A stretch of 64,000 nt of DNA from Balanoglossus misakiensis. Lineage: Eukaryota > Hemichordata. Positions 49,683 to 62,131 of this stretch are shown in pieces. The stretch's first letter is position 1; each line of letters begins with the position of its first letter. The notes under the pieces were generated by a model. It was given only the letters and a program-made list of their open reading frames with translations. It was not told the origin of the DNA and did no database searches. The stretch spans positions 8,618,001 to 8,682,000 of the forward strand of contig CM082590.2 in NCBI GenBank assembly GCA_040954595.2. Direction: 5' to 3'. The translations under genes were made by a program, and so were the position numbers.

Positions 49683-52600
49683 TACGTACTTGATTTCTGA
49701 CGTTCGAAGACAGCTACCACAAGAACCCTTGAAATACACCAAGACACTCACATAATGTAGTCATTCCTCTCAAACCTGAAAAGTCATAAAAATAGAAATT
49801 GTAGATGAATAAATCATTCGCACCGATAACGTTACCATGGACATAGTCGAGTACTGCTCAGTAGTCATGGTGACTGAACCAAAGGCAGGAAATTTGACAA
49901 AATAATGATGAAATAGAAACCTTAAGTAGGGTATCATTGCAAAATCTCCGTTTCGTGAAAATAATTTAAATTGGTTATAAACAGTACCAGAGACTTTGAC
50001 AATGTCTCACATACATGAATTGTATCACATAAATTTAAAATTAATGAACAATATTTATAAGTCAGTTTCTATCAAATATACATAAGTATTAATATTAAAA
50101 TCCATATTGACCCCTATCAGTTTATATGAGAAAGTGAGTAATTTCTTGTCACAGACAGAGTTGTCTAATGCTTGAATATTTGTTTTATTGTGAAGGACAA
50201 CTTGGATCTCATGGTAATCTTAGAGGGTTGAATCTCACACTTGTCTCAGAAGATACACCAAGAATTTCAATCGAATAAATCAAATTTTTTGTAGGACGCT
50301 CAAACCCCTAAACAGTGACAGAAATTTGCAGGACTTTCTCAGCCCTTGCTGGAGCTATAAATCTTTCAGAAAACCTATTGTGTGACGGATTCTCATTTGC
50401 AGGGAGCTGAAACAACGTGTGGTGTTCAAGATAGGAAACCCTCGGGCTAGCTGCAGCTGACAAAACACATGGAATTACGGATGAGTTAATCTATTTGTGA
50501 GATTCGGGGTCGAACCCAATACACAAAACGACAAACACTGATTCAAAGACCGAGAAAATCCCCCCAGTGAAAAGGGGAACCCAGATGTTAGTTTCACATG
50601 CTTTGTGATTCAGTGCTTTTTGATAAAATACTGGTTTGTTGTACGTTACAGAAAAACAGACCACTTGCTTCAAAATTGGGACAAGACTTTTGGCCAAGAG
50701 AGAAATTAAACTCTACAATCTCAAAACCATTTTAAAGGGCCACCATCTGTTATTTCGACCAGCATTTTTCTCTTGAAAATCTATTGAAATATTTTTCTCA
50801 ATAGTACTAATTATTTTCCTGAAAGACTTCTAATCTTGGATTTACGTAAAATATTATTTAGCTATATTGTAAAATTATCAATTACACAATTTACAGGAAG
50901 AAGTTTATTGTTTAAATTGCAACAGGTGCTGGTATGGGATTAAAATTTAAATTGACATGAAATTTGTATTTTTGATATAAAAATTTAACTGTTATGTGAA
51001 ATTATTTCCTACAGAGCTGAAGAAAGATATTTCAAACAAGTAAAATTCTAAAGACAGTTTATTTCTGGTATGGTAGAAATCTGCTTTGCCTCTCAAACAA
51101 ATACAGGTAATTTCTGCCAATTTCAACAGTGGGACAGCTATGTTTATTTTTTCTTTACGTCACAAAAGAACCACAAGCTGTTTTCATCAACGGTATAACA
51201 GCCAGTGTTGTTTTTTGTGAGCTGGAATTGGGTTTTTTTAATACAAGGTATGACTAGAAACATGATACGGGTAAGCTATATATTATTTATGCTGGAATAA
51301 AGCTTTTCTTCCTGATGAGAATTTCAAATCTACATTTGGGCAAAATTCTAAAAAATTCATGCTGTTTAGCAATTATTTCCAGACTAAACTGCAACAAGAA
51401 TATACCAAAACACAATATATTTACACAATTTTTTCTCAACGTAGATTTAGAAATTCTGACAATGATTTTACCACGGCAATATGGTTATAAATTATCTGTA
51501 AATTACACACCTATGAAATGAGAACTCTATGTTTTTGCAAAAGGTTCAGCCAGCGTGGATGATGTTAAATATTTCATAAATCACATACTCATACCTGACT
51601 CGTTCCATTTCTCGGTGCATACAAATAACAGACTAGCTGTTGGTGTATATTCAAACGAACCCACAGATCACAGTTTGTTTATTTGTACACAAAGGCTACC
51701 GCAAACACTCAACAGGCGGCCATTATTATTATAGCACTCACACCTGAAATCCAACACAATTTTATCATAAAAACTAACTACTTTTGGAGTATTTGAGTAA
51801 ACATTGCATTGAACTGGGAAGTAATGCTCATTAAATCTGAGAAATAATATGAAATTAGACGTCCGATAATTTTTGTATTCTAATTTGCATACGGAAAATG
51901 TCACATTGACATACCTGCATAGACAGGACTGGTGTGTGTCAACACAGACACCGGACTATGCACGCTTTTCAAAGACCACACAGCTATAAATACCTCACAT
52001 ACCCTGATGGTGCGCAATGCAAACTTCCAGTGAACCGATTCCAAAGACGACTTTCAACATCATTACCACGTACCACGGTACATAACTGACATTAGCGTAC
52101 CTGGCGCATCAAGATAGTCCGACTACAGCGTATGTACGCTCAACGAATGACGTCAATTACACACCGTCAGATAACACTCCCCCATACCAGACAAAGCTTT
52201 ACGCGACTACCACTTGTCAACTACACATTGTATGTACAGTATTTAGGAGATTGACTCCATGCCCTGGGGGCTATTCAAAATAAACTCTTTGTTTCTCGTC
52301 AAGCTCGGCCGAGTTCTCACAATGCCTCACCCTGCGGCCACGTCAAAGAAAACTTCTGTTTACAGTATGGTGTGATGAAAACGAGAGTCTTCAAACAAAA
52401 AGCAGCTTCGCTTGGTGGAGTTTCAAGGTTGCTGGTTGATAAATAGTTTTTTTCTTGCAGGGGGATTTAGTCGCCCCAACGATTAGCTCTCTCATTGTGA
52501 TGGCAAGCCTGGGAATTAACTTGTTTACGACAAAACTGATTAAAAAATACAACTGGGTAAAAACCTCATCAGATTGGAAGATAATTTTTTGAGGAACAGT

Positions 52601-53400
52601 CCACTTGTTTTAGTCCCAAAAATAAAGTCAACATTGAAGATTCATGCCATATAGACCGGCATCTACAAGTTGTGGTTTTTTTTAGACTTTTATGGCAAGT
52701 CTGGTCAGCTCTTAGACAGTCTGAGATGTGATTGAGACAGTTCAGGTACCTCCAGTCTAGACTTGCCTCCCCATTTCTCAAGAGCCAAAGCTATTATAAA
52801 AAGTTAATTTAGTAAGAAATTTAACTGATGCATATTCACTTAAATTCAAGTGACAAACTCATAATATGTATCATCTATTATCACTGCCAAGGTCTGAAAA
52901 GAGCTACTCTGAGTATTTTAAATGAACAGATTCTGACTGGTTGTGTATGCAGTCAACACACTGAAATATTTCTCGGCGGTCAGTGACTCGCCTGAAAGCA
53001 AACCGTGAATGGGAACCCCAACTCAGCTATGCGGGCACAGACCACAATTTCCACATCAACCGATAACAGGCCATGCCCTTTTCTTTCATTCGTCCGACGT
53101 GACCTATGACCTACACAAGATGATCCGGGGATTGCAGGCAGCGCTGAAAGTGTGTTTGCGAAACCACAATGGCCAACAATGGAGTCGGAATGCGCGCCAT
53201 GCTACACAGTCGCTTCACTTTAACACGCACTGAAGTGTTGACTCAACAGATCAAATTCTGTTTAACAAAGTGCATAATGACGTCTGATTTACATCAACGA
53301 CCAACCACGTTAAACCAAGACTAACCAAGCTCTAGTGATCTTGCAGATTGATAGCTAAACCAACCTGTTTATATTTTGCAATCAGATTTTAACTAGAACT
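49683..53400. other. Intergenic stretch upstream of synphilin-like gene
   Basis: Presumed 5' flank and possibly untranslated exons of the synphilin-like gene. I see AT-rich sequence without a recognised domain, RNA gene or strong repeat. Short frames, such as 53009-53233, lack any homology that I know. Confidence 0.4.
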
Positions 53401-53429
53401 GACATACTGATAAGGACACCAGACATGAA

Positions 53430-53660
53430 ATGTGGTTGATTGATTGATTGATCGATAGATTGAGTAATAGTGAGTGAGTGGGAGAGAGTGAGTGAGCAAG
53501 TCAGCAAGTGATTGATTGATTGATTGATTGAGTGAGTGAGTGAGTGAGTGAGTGAGTGAGTGAGTGAGTGAGTGAGTGAGTGACTGAGTGAGTCAGAGTG
53601 AGAAAGCAAGCGAGCGGGTAGGAGCAAGTGAGTGATTGAGTTAATGAATGAATACAATAG
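53430..53660. repeat. (GATT)n/(GAGT)n microsatellite block
   Basis: GATTGATTGATTGATCGATAG is followed by a long run of GAGT tetranucleotides (about 53530-53600) and interrupted GAGTGAGN words. The long minus-strand frame rich in LTHS repeats is only this tract. Confidence 0.95.
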
Positions 53661-54123
53661 GTGGCTGGTTTGAGTGGATTGGAGTGAGAGAGTTGGGCCT
53701 GAGAGAATGAGGTTGGCTGGTTGGTTGGATGGTTGGTTGGTTGGGTAGGTATTAAGTGACAAAAACCTAAACACCGAGTGGTATTTCAGGAGTCATACGG
53801 TTCACGAAACATAAGCGAGTCTGGGAGATCCACAATGGGAATTACGGAATGCATTCCCAGCCATTCCAAGGAAGATTACTTTCCCAATCAAACCAAGCTA
53901 ATCCCACGCACAAAAAACACCATCAGCAGACAGTACTGTACCGTGATTTGCAACAAACCCTTCCTTTGAAAACCACTCACCAGAAAATCTGTATTTCCAG
54001 CAGATGCAATGCTTATCAAGGGAATTCACTGCTCTATTTAAAACCCACATTTGTGGGCAGGTTCTATTTGCTAATCCTGTTGTCTCTTTTGCCTCATTAT
54101 TGTTGACAATAGTGTACCTCACA

Positions 54124-54354
54124 TTAAAGGGACAAAGTCTCTCTCTCGCTGCCCCTTTTTCCATTAATGATGTTTGATACAAGTCACGGTTTATATTCAT
54201 GTATATGTATATGTAGTGAATGAACGTTCAACCACACATAACTTCCATCCCGCTTGTATGATATGAGAGTAAAAACTCGCTCAAAATGAATAAATGGTAG
54301 AGACGGATCATTCATATTCAAAATGGCAGCGAGAGAGAGACTTTGTTCCTTTAA
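54124..54354. mobile_element. 231-bp MITE with 30-bp inverted ends
   Basis: The left end 54124-54153 (TTAAAGGGACAAAGTCTCTC...) and right end 54325-54354 are inverted repeats over 30 bp with a single mismatch. Both begin with TTAA on their strand, which may be the target duplication. The interior has no reading frame. A single end of the same family lies at 63318-63347. Confidence 0.8.
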
Positions 54355-56500
54355 CATTTATGACCACTGACGACTACAGTCCCTTTTCAAACATACAAGG
54401 GTCTCATTGCAACCTGATGAAGTCATTGAAACATCTTCACCTTGAAAATGACAAAACGTTCAGACAATATGACCAGTTGAGGAATGTGAGCTAATAGTAA
54501 GATGTTTGCAATTAACCTCGGGGGAAAAACACTCTCCTATTTCCCTGTTTCCTGCTTTTAGTGCATTTATCATACTCCAAGGAACTTTTCCTCCTCTTAT
54601 TTTAAATCCGGACATTCCAACATTCCTTAGATGATATGACCATTACCGGGGGTACATGTATAAGAATCCAGTGTTGAGAGTTTAAGTGACTTTAGATATA
54701 GTTGATGTACCAAATACTGCTCTATATTATACAATATTAGGCTAGTCTAGACTAGAGAATAGAATATACATTATGACCAAACTCAATGACCTAACCTGAG
54801 TTCTGCATACAATTATTCTGTGAAGTACAGAAGATCTTTCTGTGTATTCGACAATATCTCACCTTCAACATGTAATGTAAGGGCTAACCATCTGGCTAGA
54901 GTAGTGTATTGCTAGACATTTTGCTATATTGCTGATAAGACTTTTATACAACACACTCACAGAGAAAATGTGACTTAGGTTCCAGGAATAATGACCGCAC
55001 AAAACAAGCCCTGGGTGTCCCTATACCTACACCGGCCAATAACGCATTGAAACAAAACGTCGTAAATAATCAAATAATGACAGGTAAATTGAGAGGACAA
55101 AAGTGCATAATGGATCTTAACTGAGTTGATTACAAGACACTCCTGAATAATGGATGACTTTGAAAACAAAGCACTTTACACTCTTCACAAAACTCTTTTG
55201 AATGAACTGGGCTTTTCTCAGTTTCTAGCCAAGAACAAGTTCAGTTCTTGGTCCACTGATATCAACGAATTTTCTTGCCCTACTCCCTATAACTGTTAAT
55301 ATACCCATGAATTGGACAATCCCTGCATTAATTCTCTACTGAGTTGGTCATTAGTGCAAGCAATGTATACTGCAAGTTAAAAGTTATACTTGAGCCAAAC
55401 ATACCCTCTATAAAAGCCAACTTGATGTCCCACTGACTCAACAAACTCTCTGATAGTACAAGAAAATTAACCATCTTACATGTTAAGTGTGGGCAAATCA
55501 TCAGAAATTCTTTAAAACTTCTAAATCATGTTTGTTACAAGGCAAACAGACCAAGCACGAGTCTCACAACATGCTTTGGCAATAAAGAGTGCATATGTAA
55601 TAAATAAGATTGATTGATCAGTCTAAGTTGACCGAGTCTACTTTCGGTCATCGTAACGCACTACGCCAATCCTCCCATTCACAATACTGACACGACCAAA
55701 AACGTGTGGGGAGCACCATGACAGAAATGTGAAAATATCTACAAAATAGCGAGAAAAACATCATAGTTCTGATTCTTGTGGTACTTCAAAATGCTCTATC
55801 AAACCCTGCGTCTTCGTACAGGGACTACCGTATATTGATCTGACATCAGATATATACGTATACAGCTCATCAGAATCTGTCATGAAACTGTCAACACAAC
55901 CGTGCCTCCACCGTGTGTCAACACATACTACAAGACTTGTTCAAATGTTGCAAAAACTGACACTTTGACACATGCACACAAAAGATGTCGTATACAACAC
56001 GTACAACGTATCCATAAATTATCGTATAGACTTCACGTAACACACAATGTCACATTACCAACCTGCGATGGCTGTACGTACTTGAAAAACACCGATCGGT
56101 CCAAGAACGTCGACTTCACCGACAACAACAAGTCTACAAGTGAAATTAAGTGTCCCCAGTCCCTTGCTCGCATATTATCAACATTTGCATAACAAAGCAC
56201 CAAACAATACCCTACACGGACGACATTTGCATAACAATGACCGTAACAATGCGCTACTAGACGACTCAGAACTGGTAATCAATATCACTGGAGGTTGTTT
56301 CGACAACGACACAAAAAGGAGTTGACATGTTCGACTTAGTGTACTCTGATCTCATTGATTTCTGGGCTGTTTTTCGCAGTTGTACACTTGAAGAGTTGTG
56401 TCAATAGGCTAGTTCCACCATTCTGAGCGACACAATACGCACCGTATCAGGTGTACTGTTACTACGATATGTACGACCCGTTGGGGTGGTCCCTCCTACA
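54355..56500. other. Intergenic stretch
   Basis: No gene, RNA or clear repeat recognised. Open frames such as 55902-56192 have no known domain. Confidence 0.35.
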
Positions 56501-56504
56501 CCTT

Positions 56505-56908
56505 GACACAAAATTTCACCTAAGAAATTTTCTCATCACAAATTTCAAAGTTTTCTGGCTTTACTCCACTCAGATAAAAATCAGATGTACATATAGGGTT
56601 GGCTCGATCTTTAACTTTGCTGATTCTAGCCTGTTCTGGTCCCTCCTTTAGTTCGAAACAAAATTTCCACCTAAGAAATTTTCTCATCACAAATTTCAAA
56701 GTTTTTTTTGCTTTACTACAATCTGATTAAAATCAGATGTACATATAGGGTTGGTTAGATCTTTACCTCTGATGATTCTAGGCTGTTCTGTTATCGGATG
56801 TAGGTGCCAATCTATGGCATACATCCGAAACAGAACAGAACAGAACAGCCAAGAATCAGCAAAGGTAAAGATCGAACCAACCCTACATCTGATTTTAATC
56901 AGATTGGC
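56505..56908. mobile_element. AATCTGATT-family palindrome and partial copies
   Basis: A ~149-bp segment is directly duplicated (ACCTAAGAAATTTTCTCATC at about 56519 and 56668). The second copy continues into a large palindrome, about 56722-56906: ATCTGATTAAAATCAGATGT and GGGTTGG on the left match CCAACCCTACATCTGATTTT and AATCAGATT on the right. The arms also share GGTAAAGATC and AACAGAACAGCC. It is the same family as 39879-40158. Confidence 0.7.
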
Positions 56909-57323
56909 TTTACTCAATCCTTAGTATCCAAAACAACACTAAAACCCAACCACTAATGAAATCCACTTTTTCATTAAAACCAGATAAAAATATTGGTCAA
57001 ATATTAAAATTACGGTCTTTCAAAAATAAGCATTTCCCCCCAAAATAATCCATAGATTAAAATCATATAAGCCAAAAAACATATACATCTTCCTATACAA
57101 TATTAAAGGAAATGATATTATCAACTGATTACCTTGCAGATGTTTCAACTAGCCTTTGAGGTAATATACAAAGCAATTTCACCTGACCTACATAGTAAAT
57201 ATTAGTTAGAACCAATTTAATTACTTCCAAAGCTCAGTTGCCAGCAGGTGCAGGAAATGCCAAGGCATGGTCCCTTCTCTATTGCATTGCAGCAATGTGC
57301 ACCATTGTCTCGTTCATCAAAAT

Positions 57324-57770
57324 TTAACCCTTTCACCACCATGGTTCAGTCCAAACCCATTGTTTTCTATGGTAAGGTTGGACCTCTAAAGAGGAGACTG
57401 GGGGTGAAAGGGTTAAACTTGGAATCAGATTCTTGTTGTACTTCACATGTCATGATTAATTGCTTTTAATTTCTTCAATATCAAATACTGATCATCTCAA
57501 TTATGATCTATCATCAATGACCACCTGTGTCTGTCCATTTCTGTGTGTCACAGTTTTTTCAAGCACATTCTATAGTGTCATAGATGAGTATATATGTGTA
57601 TATTTCAATAAAATTCTACCATGCACAGTTCAATCAAACTGAAGAGACTGAATAGAATTAAAGCACACAAAACTGCTGCACCTATCACCATACTTCTATT
57701 GATTTCACATTATTCACTCAGTTAATGGCTTTTATCAACAAAATAATTCTGTCTACTCTGTCAGCTTTTT
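57324..57770 (+). repeat. Direct duplication, left copy
   Basis: From the MITE onward, about 445 bp match 62487-62940 with few differences (for example AACTTGGAATCAGATTCTTG and CTGTCTACTCTGTCAGCTTT in both). The match stops just after the last word. The pair flanks the TRIM gene in the same orientation. Confidence 0.88.
57328..57412 (+). mobile_element. TTAA-type MITE, reference copy (85 bp)
   Basis: TTAA at 57324-57327 and 57413-57416 flank an 85-bp element with ends CCCTTTCACC and GGTGAAAGGG. The interior reads CCATGGTTCAGTCC, TTTTCTATGGTAAGGTTGGA and CCTCTAAAGAGG. TTAA targets and CCC...GGG ends are typical of piggyBac elements, so this is most simply a piggyBac-like MITE. Other copies lie at 31265, 39520, 42437, 48809, 48973, 60899, 62491 and 63584. 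Confidence 0.85.
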
Positions 57771-58427
57771 ATCTGACTTCCCTGACCTCAAAATAATTAA
57801 ATGTCTCTGTGTAAATGACTTTGGTTGACATGTTCTGTTGATAAAACTACAAATCTATCTGCGGTCGACTGAAATTTCAGTCAGTGTAGTTGGTATTATC
57901 ACTTTGAAATCAGATAAAGGGCAAAATGAAAACAAGGAACTTTTTCTGCAGCTCTGATGTGATATTTGAGCTTTTGGTCACACGAAAGATATGTTTGATA
58001 TGACAAAGTTATAATATGGTCTTACATCCTTAATTTAACTTAGATGATAATTCAACTGTACATGAAATTTCTGACCTAGATTCATATATTTGCAGACAAC
58101 AGAGATTGTGTGCAACACTAGAACTAAGGATTGGCATACTTCAGTTGTCTGGTACACTGCAGGTATTCGCACCATTGTTGTGAAGATGACCCAGCGATGA
58201 CCTCAGATTAGTTGAGAAATAATACCCACAATTCTCACCCCAGTTTTTCAGTTGTCTATAGGAGTACGCCTTAGGTTAGTCACATATCAATCACACTATT
58301 TACATGTCGTATAATTTGATTCACTGATGACGTATACTCAGACATTTAGAAGTGTTTCAATAACACCAAGATAAGGGGCTTTGCTACAAACTGTTCCTGA
58401 AGCTTTGAGAGTTGATACACGTACACA
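57771..58427. other. 5' flank of the TRIM gene
   Basis: AT-rich region upstream of the TRIM start codon. No TATA element or other motif can be named with confidence. Confidence 0.35.
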
Positions 58428-60635
58428 ATGGCGACTGCAGGCACTGAAGGTAAATTTCTGAAAGAAGTGGGCGAGGATTTCCTGCGTTGTACCATCTGTC
58501 GGGAGTTGTTTAAAACTCCGAAAACTCTACCATGTCTGCACACATACTGTGAGCAGTGTTTAGTCACTCTGGTTGAAAAGACAGGATCTCTAATCTGTCC
58601 AGAATGTCGACGGCAATATCAACTAACTGGTAGTGGAGTTCCAGGAATCAAGACCAACTTCTTCATTTCAAATTTGACAGAACTGTTCAACCAACGACAG
58701 GAATCCACTCAGAGAGCTGAGATCAAGTGTGAAGGTTGCCAAGAGAATACAGCCACTCACAGGTGTGTAGATCAGTGCCAAAATTATCTGTGTAAAAGCT
58801 GTGTTAAGGCCCACAGAAATCTACCAGTCACCCGAACACACAGACTGATGACCATAGAAGAATATGAAACAGCAAAGTCAACCAATCCTGGAAAATTACA
58901 AGCAGTAGAATATTGCAGTGTCCACACAGAAAACAAAATTGAATTCTACTGTGAAACCTGTCAGGTGCCTGTCTGTTCAAACTGTACAATTGTCAAACAC
59001 CGCATACCAGAACATGTACACAGAGACTTGAAAGATGCAGCAGATGAGTATCTGAGAGACTTGAAAGTCATGGTAGACAAACTGAAAGTGAAAGAACAGG
59101 AAACTGAAAAGAACAAAACCCTAGCCAAGCAGGTACACAGCGATCTTACAGAGAAGCATAAGAAAGAAGAAAGGAAGGTGAGAATGACATCAGAAGAAAT
59201 CATCAACAAAGTAAAGAATGAAGAGCAGAGACTGGTAGATGAGCTGAATGAAAATTACAAACTGAAAATAAAAACATCAGCTGTGGACATTGATGATTTG
59301 GAATTAAAACATGGTAACATTAAGAGTACATGCAGTTATATTGAAACACTGATGCATCATGGGAATGCTGCTCAACTTCTTTCAACCAAGGCTGATGCAG
59401 AACATCGCATCAATCAACTTATTGCCATGGAAACGAAACCACAGACACAGAATGAAGAAGTTGTATTTGAACCAAGCAGTGAGTTTAATGAGCAAGGAAT
59501 TCTGGGATCGCTGATATATGATGTCTGTATCTCAAAGTGTACAGTTGAAAACATTCCAAAACAACTTCTGAAAGGTGACTCTGCACACCTGCTGATCACA
59601 ACCAGAGATTCCACAGGAAAACAAGTCGTCCCAAATCAACCAGTGAAAGCCAAGGTAAGAAAGCCTGATGCATCATGGGAAGACATCAAAGTATCAGATA
59701 ACAGAGACGGTACACACAGAGTGACAGTGAATGGACAAATGGAAGGGAAGTATCAAGTTGCCATGACAATAGGAGATCAAGCAATACCAGGCTCTCCTGT
59801 CATCATACCTGTCATCAAAGGATTGGTTCAAACCATTGGCAGTAAAGGAAGTGCTGAGGGACAGTTCAACTCTCCCTGGAGTGTGGCCATAAACAAAGAC
59901 AATGACGTTGTCACTGCTGATACATACAATAATAGATTACAAATAACCACCAGAGAGGGCAGAGTGAAGAAAATTTTGAAATTTGCACAATTTGACAAAT
60001 CTTTCATACCACGTGACATAGCTATATCAAGTGATAATACACACTATAGTTTAGATAACAACAATAAGCAAGTAGTTGTCAGTGATGAGAATGGACGTGT
60101 CATCAGATGCTTTGGACAGAATGAGCTGAAGGATCCATATGGGATATCTATCAGCCCTGTCAATGGGAATGTCTATGTGACAGACAATGGTGGGCAATGT
60201 GTCAGGATTTATACACAACATGGCCAGTATATTAGGTCATTTGGGTCAGAGGGTAGAGGTCAGGGGGAATTCAGGTGGCTCTGGGGAATAGTAGTGGGAA
60301 GAAGTGGGATGGTGTTTGTAGCAGATTCTGACAACAAGCGTATCCAGGTGTTCAATTCAGATGACCAGTATTTGTATTCCTTTGTTTGTCAGAGTGGGGA
60401 TGGTCAGCCAAGAGATCCCCTGGGAATAATCATTGAGAATGATAAATATGTGTATGTTAGTACTTACAGTAACAGAATACTGAAGTTTGAGAGTGGTGGA
60501 AAGTTTGTTTGTCGTATTGACAGTGATGGGGATAAGCTGAACAGCCCCATTGGTCTGGCACTGACAGATGATGCACCTTGCAGGGTGGTTGTAGCTGATA
60601 TCTGCAACCACTGCATCAAAGTGTTTGTACAGTGA
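58428..60635 (+). CDS. TRIM-NHL E3 ubiquitin ligase (TRIM2/3/71-like)
   Basis: A single uninterrupted exon of 735 residues. A C3HC4 RING spans residues 21-60 (C21, C24, C36, H38, C41, C44, C57, C60). Two B-boxes follow, at about 101-145 and 163-200 (C163, H166, C175, C178, C183, C186, H191). A charged coiled coil runs ~205-320. A filamin/ABP280-type domain covers ~360-460 (NRDGTHRVTV, GKYQVAM, IPGSPVIIPV). Six NHL-like repeats fill ~465-735, for example GSKGSAEGQFNSPWSVAI, VYVTDNGGQCVRIYTQ, GQGEFRWLWGIVV and VFVADSDNKRIQVFN. All RING ligands are present, so the ligase should be active. NHL propellers bind RNA or protein partners. Close vertebrate relatives have introns, so a retrocopy origin and lineage expansion are likely (inference). 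The first ATG, in CACAATGG context, gives a full RING. The exact TRIM orthologue cannot be set. Confidence 0.93.
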   Translation: MATAGTEGKFLKEVGEDFLRCTICRELFKTPKTLPCLHTYCEQCLVTLVEKTGSLICPECRRQYQLTGSGVPGIKTNFFISNLTELFNQRQESTQRAEIKCEGCQENTATHRCVDQCQNYLCKSCVKAHRNLPVTRTHRLMTIEEYETAKSTNPGKLQAVEYCSVHTENKIEFYCETCQVPVCSNCTIVKHRIPEHVHRDLKDAADEYLRDLKVMVDKLKVKEQETEKNKTLAKQVHSDLTEKHKKEERKVRMTSEEIINKVKNEEQRLVDELNENYKLKIKTSAVDIDDLELKHGNIKSTCSYIETLMHHGNAAQLLSTKADAEHRINQLIAMETKPQTQNEEVVFEPSSEFNEQGILGSLIYDVCISKCTVENIPKQLLKGDSAHLLITTRDSTGKQVVPNQPVKAKVRKPDASWEDIKVSDNRDGTHRVTVNGQMEGKYQVAMTIGDQAIPGSPVIIPVIKGLVQTIGSKGSAEGQFNSPWSVAINKDNDVVTADTYNNRLQITTREGRVKKILKFAQFDKSFIPRDIAISSDNTHYSLDNNNKQVVVSDENGRVIRCFGQNELKDPYGISISPVNGNVYVTDNGGQCVRIYTQHGQYIRSFGSEGRGQGEFRWLWGIVVGRSGMVFVADSDNKRIQVFNSDDQYLYSFVCQSGDGQPRDPLGIIIENDKYVYVSTYSNRILKFESGGKFVCRIDSDGDKLNSPIGLALTDDAPCRVVVADICNHCIKVFVQ

Positions 60636-61188
60636 CATTAAAACATCACAAGATGAAGCAGACTATATTCCAAATATAACCAACTTTGGATGAGAATTCT
60701 TTGTGATGACTGACTGACTACCCATGTTGGTGTAACTCACAGAGTTAGTGAGTTATTTCACAAATCCTGAAATATTTTAATTGTGTTTAGGTGGTAAAAC
60801 CACAGACTTTGACATTGTATTGTGGGTAAAATCACCCACAACTTTGAACTGAATGAAGTTGTCCCAGTCAACCCAAAAATCACACATTGTCCTTTTATCC
60901 CTTTCACCACCATGGTTTGGTCCAATTCCATTGTTTTATATGGAATGCTGGATCTCCACAGAGGGACATGGGGGTGGAAGGGTTAATGTCTTTGGATCAG
61001 TGCTGTAGTGTTTACACGAAGAAAGAAAAATTGTCTTGACATAATTAGAGTGTGATATTGATTTGTAGAATTCACTGAACATCATTTGTTTTCATTTTAT
61101 CTTTCAACAGGATTTTTCCTTGTTTTCTTTGTGACTTCAAAAGTACTTTATTGACTGTTTGGGGGGATGGGAGTGAAATATAGCAATA
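60636..61188. other. 3' flank of the TRIM gene
   Basis: Presumed 3' UTR plus a MITE (60899-60982). No other feature recognised. Confidence 0.4.
60899..60982 (+). mobile_element. TTAA-type MITE copy
   Basis: Ends CCCTTTCACC and GGTGGAAGGG, with TTAT on the left and TTAA on the right. 84-bp member of the family at 57328. Confidence 0.75.
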
Positions 61189-62131
61189 TACCGTATATTC
61201 TCACAAATAAGCGCCACCCTTGATTAGGCGCCAGTGATACCTGACTTTGCTACTTTTTACTTAAAATTAAGCGCCAGGAATTTTTTTTTTTTTTGAGGTG
61301 TGTGGACGTACGTGAATCATGGCAAGTACTACCGGGGTAACACCTGTTTAGGGGTCTTGTCAAAAACAACGGGGGCTTGCTGCGTGAATAATAATTGACC
61401 TGAGCAGACAATGCATGCTTTGGGCTGATGTGCTATTTATTTACAAGATGAAATCGGGCACATGTCAACCTCCTAATTTATGTAAATTATTATTCGCTGC
61501 AAAAGACACAGGTGCCGGGCGTCTAGACACTCGTCTTTTTCCTGTCGATCGATCGGCAGCCGCTTACGTTACCGGCACTACCACCCAAGTTTGACCATAT
61601 TGCCAGGGCTTTGAAATAATAGGACTAGTTTCAAGTTGTGAATGTTTGCGGTATTAATTTTCTCATGAATATTCACGCAACGTGAGTATTCACGCAACCT
61701 TGCCTGACCTTACATGTGTGAGAGCATTACAAAGACGCACTTGGACTAAACTACTATACGTCAGTAGATTTTGTTGATGGTTCAGCCAGCATACTGTAAT
61801 GCTGCTCGTAGTATTCACTTCGTTGACAACTTTTTATTTCTGGAATATTTATTAGACAATACATTGAACTGACTGTATTTGAATAGAAAATGTTAAAACT
61901 TTACATATGAATTCGAAACAGCCATTCATTCAGTGCGGACACCCCCTTACCAGAACACTGATTGGAACGTCCCAAATCATTTGCATATGAATCAACAGGG
62001 TACAGTCAGTATACAGGGCGATCATGAATAAGCGCCATCGGTTCTTGAAAGACTCATTTCTGCTTTTGTTTAGGCGCCACCAAATTTTGAAATGGTTAAA
62101 AAGTGGCGCTTATTTGTGAGAATATACGGTA
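61189..62131. mobile_element. 943-bp TIR DNA transposon, non-autonomous
   Basis: Perfect terminal inverted repeats of 29 bp: the left begins TACCGTATATTCTCACAAAT at 61189 and continues AAGCGCCAC; the right, 62103-62131, ends ATTTGTGAGAATATACGGTA. A further subterminal GGCGCC word lies inside each end. The interior (61240-62030) has no transposase frame, so it needs a partner in trans. The superfamily is not decided; a TA target is possible. Confidence 0.88.

Noticed and set aside
53382-53774. 130-codon minus-strand frame with LTHS repeats
   Set aside because: Translation of the GAGT/GATT microsatellite.
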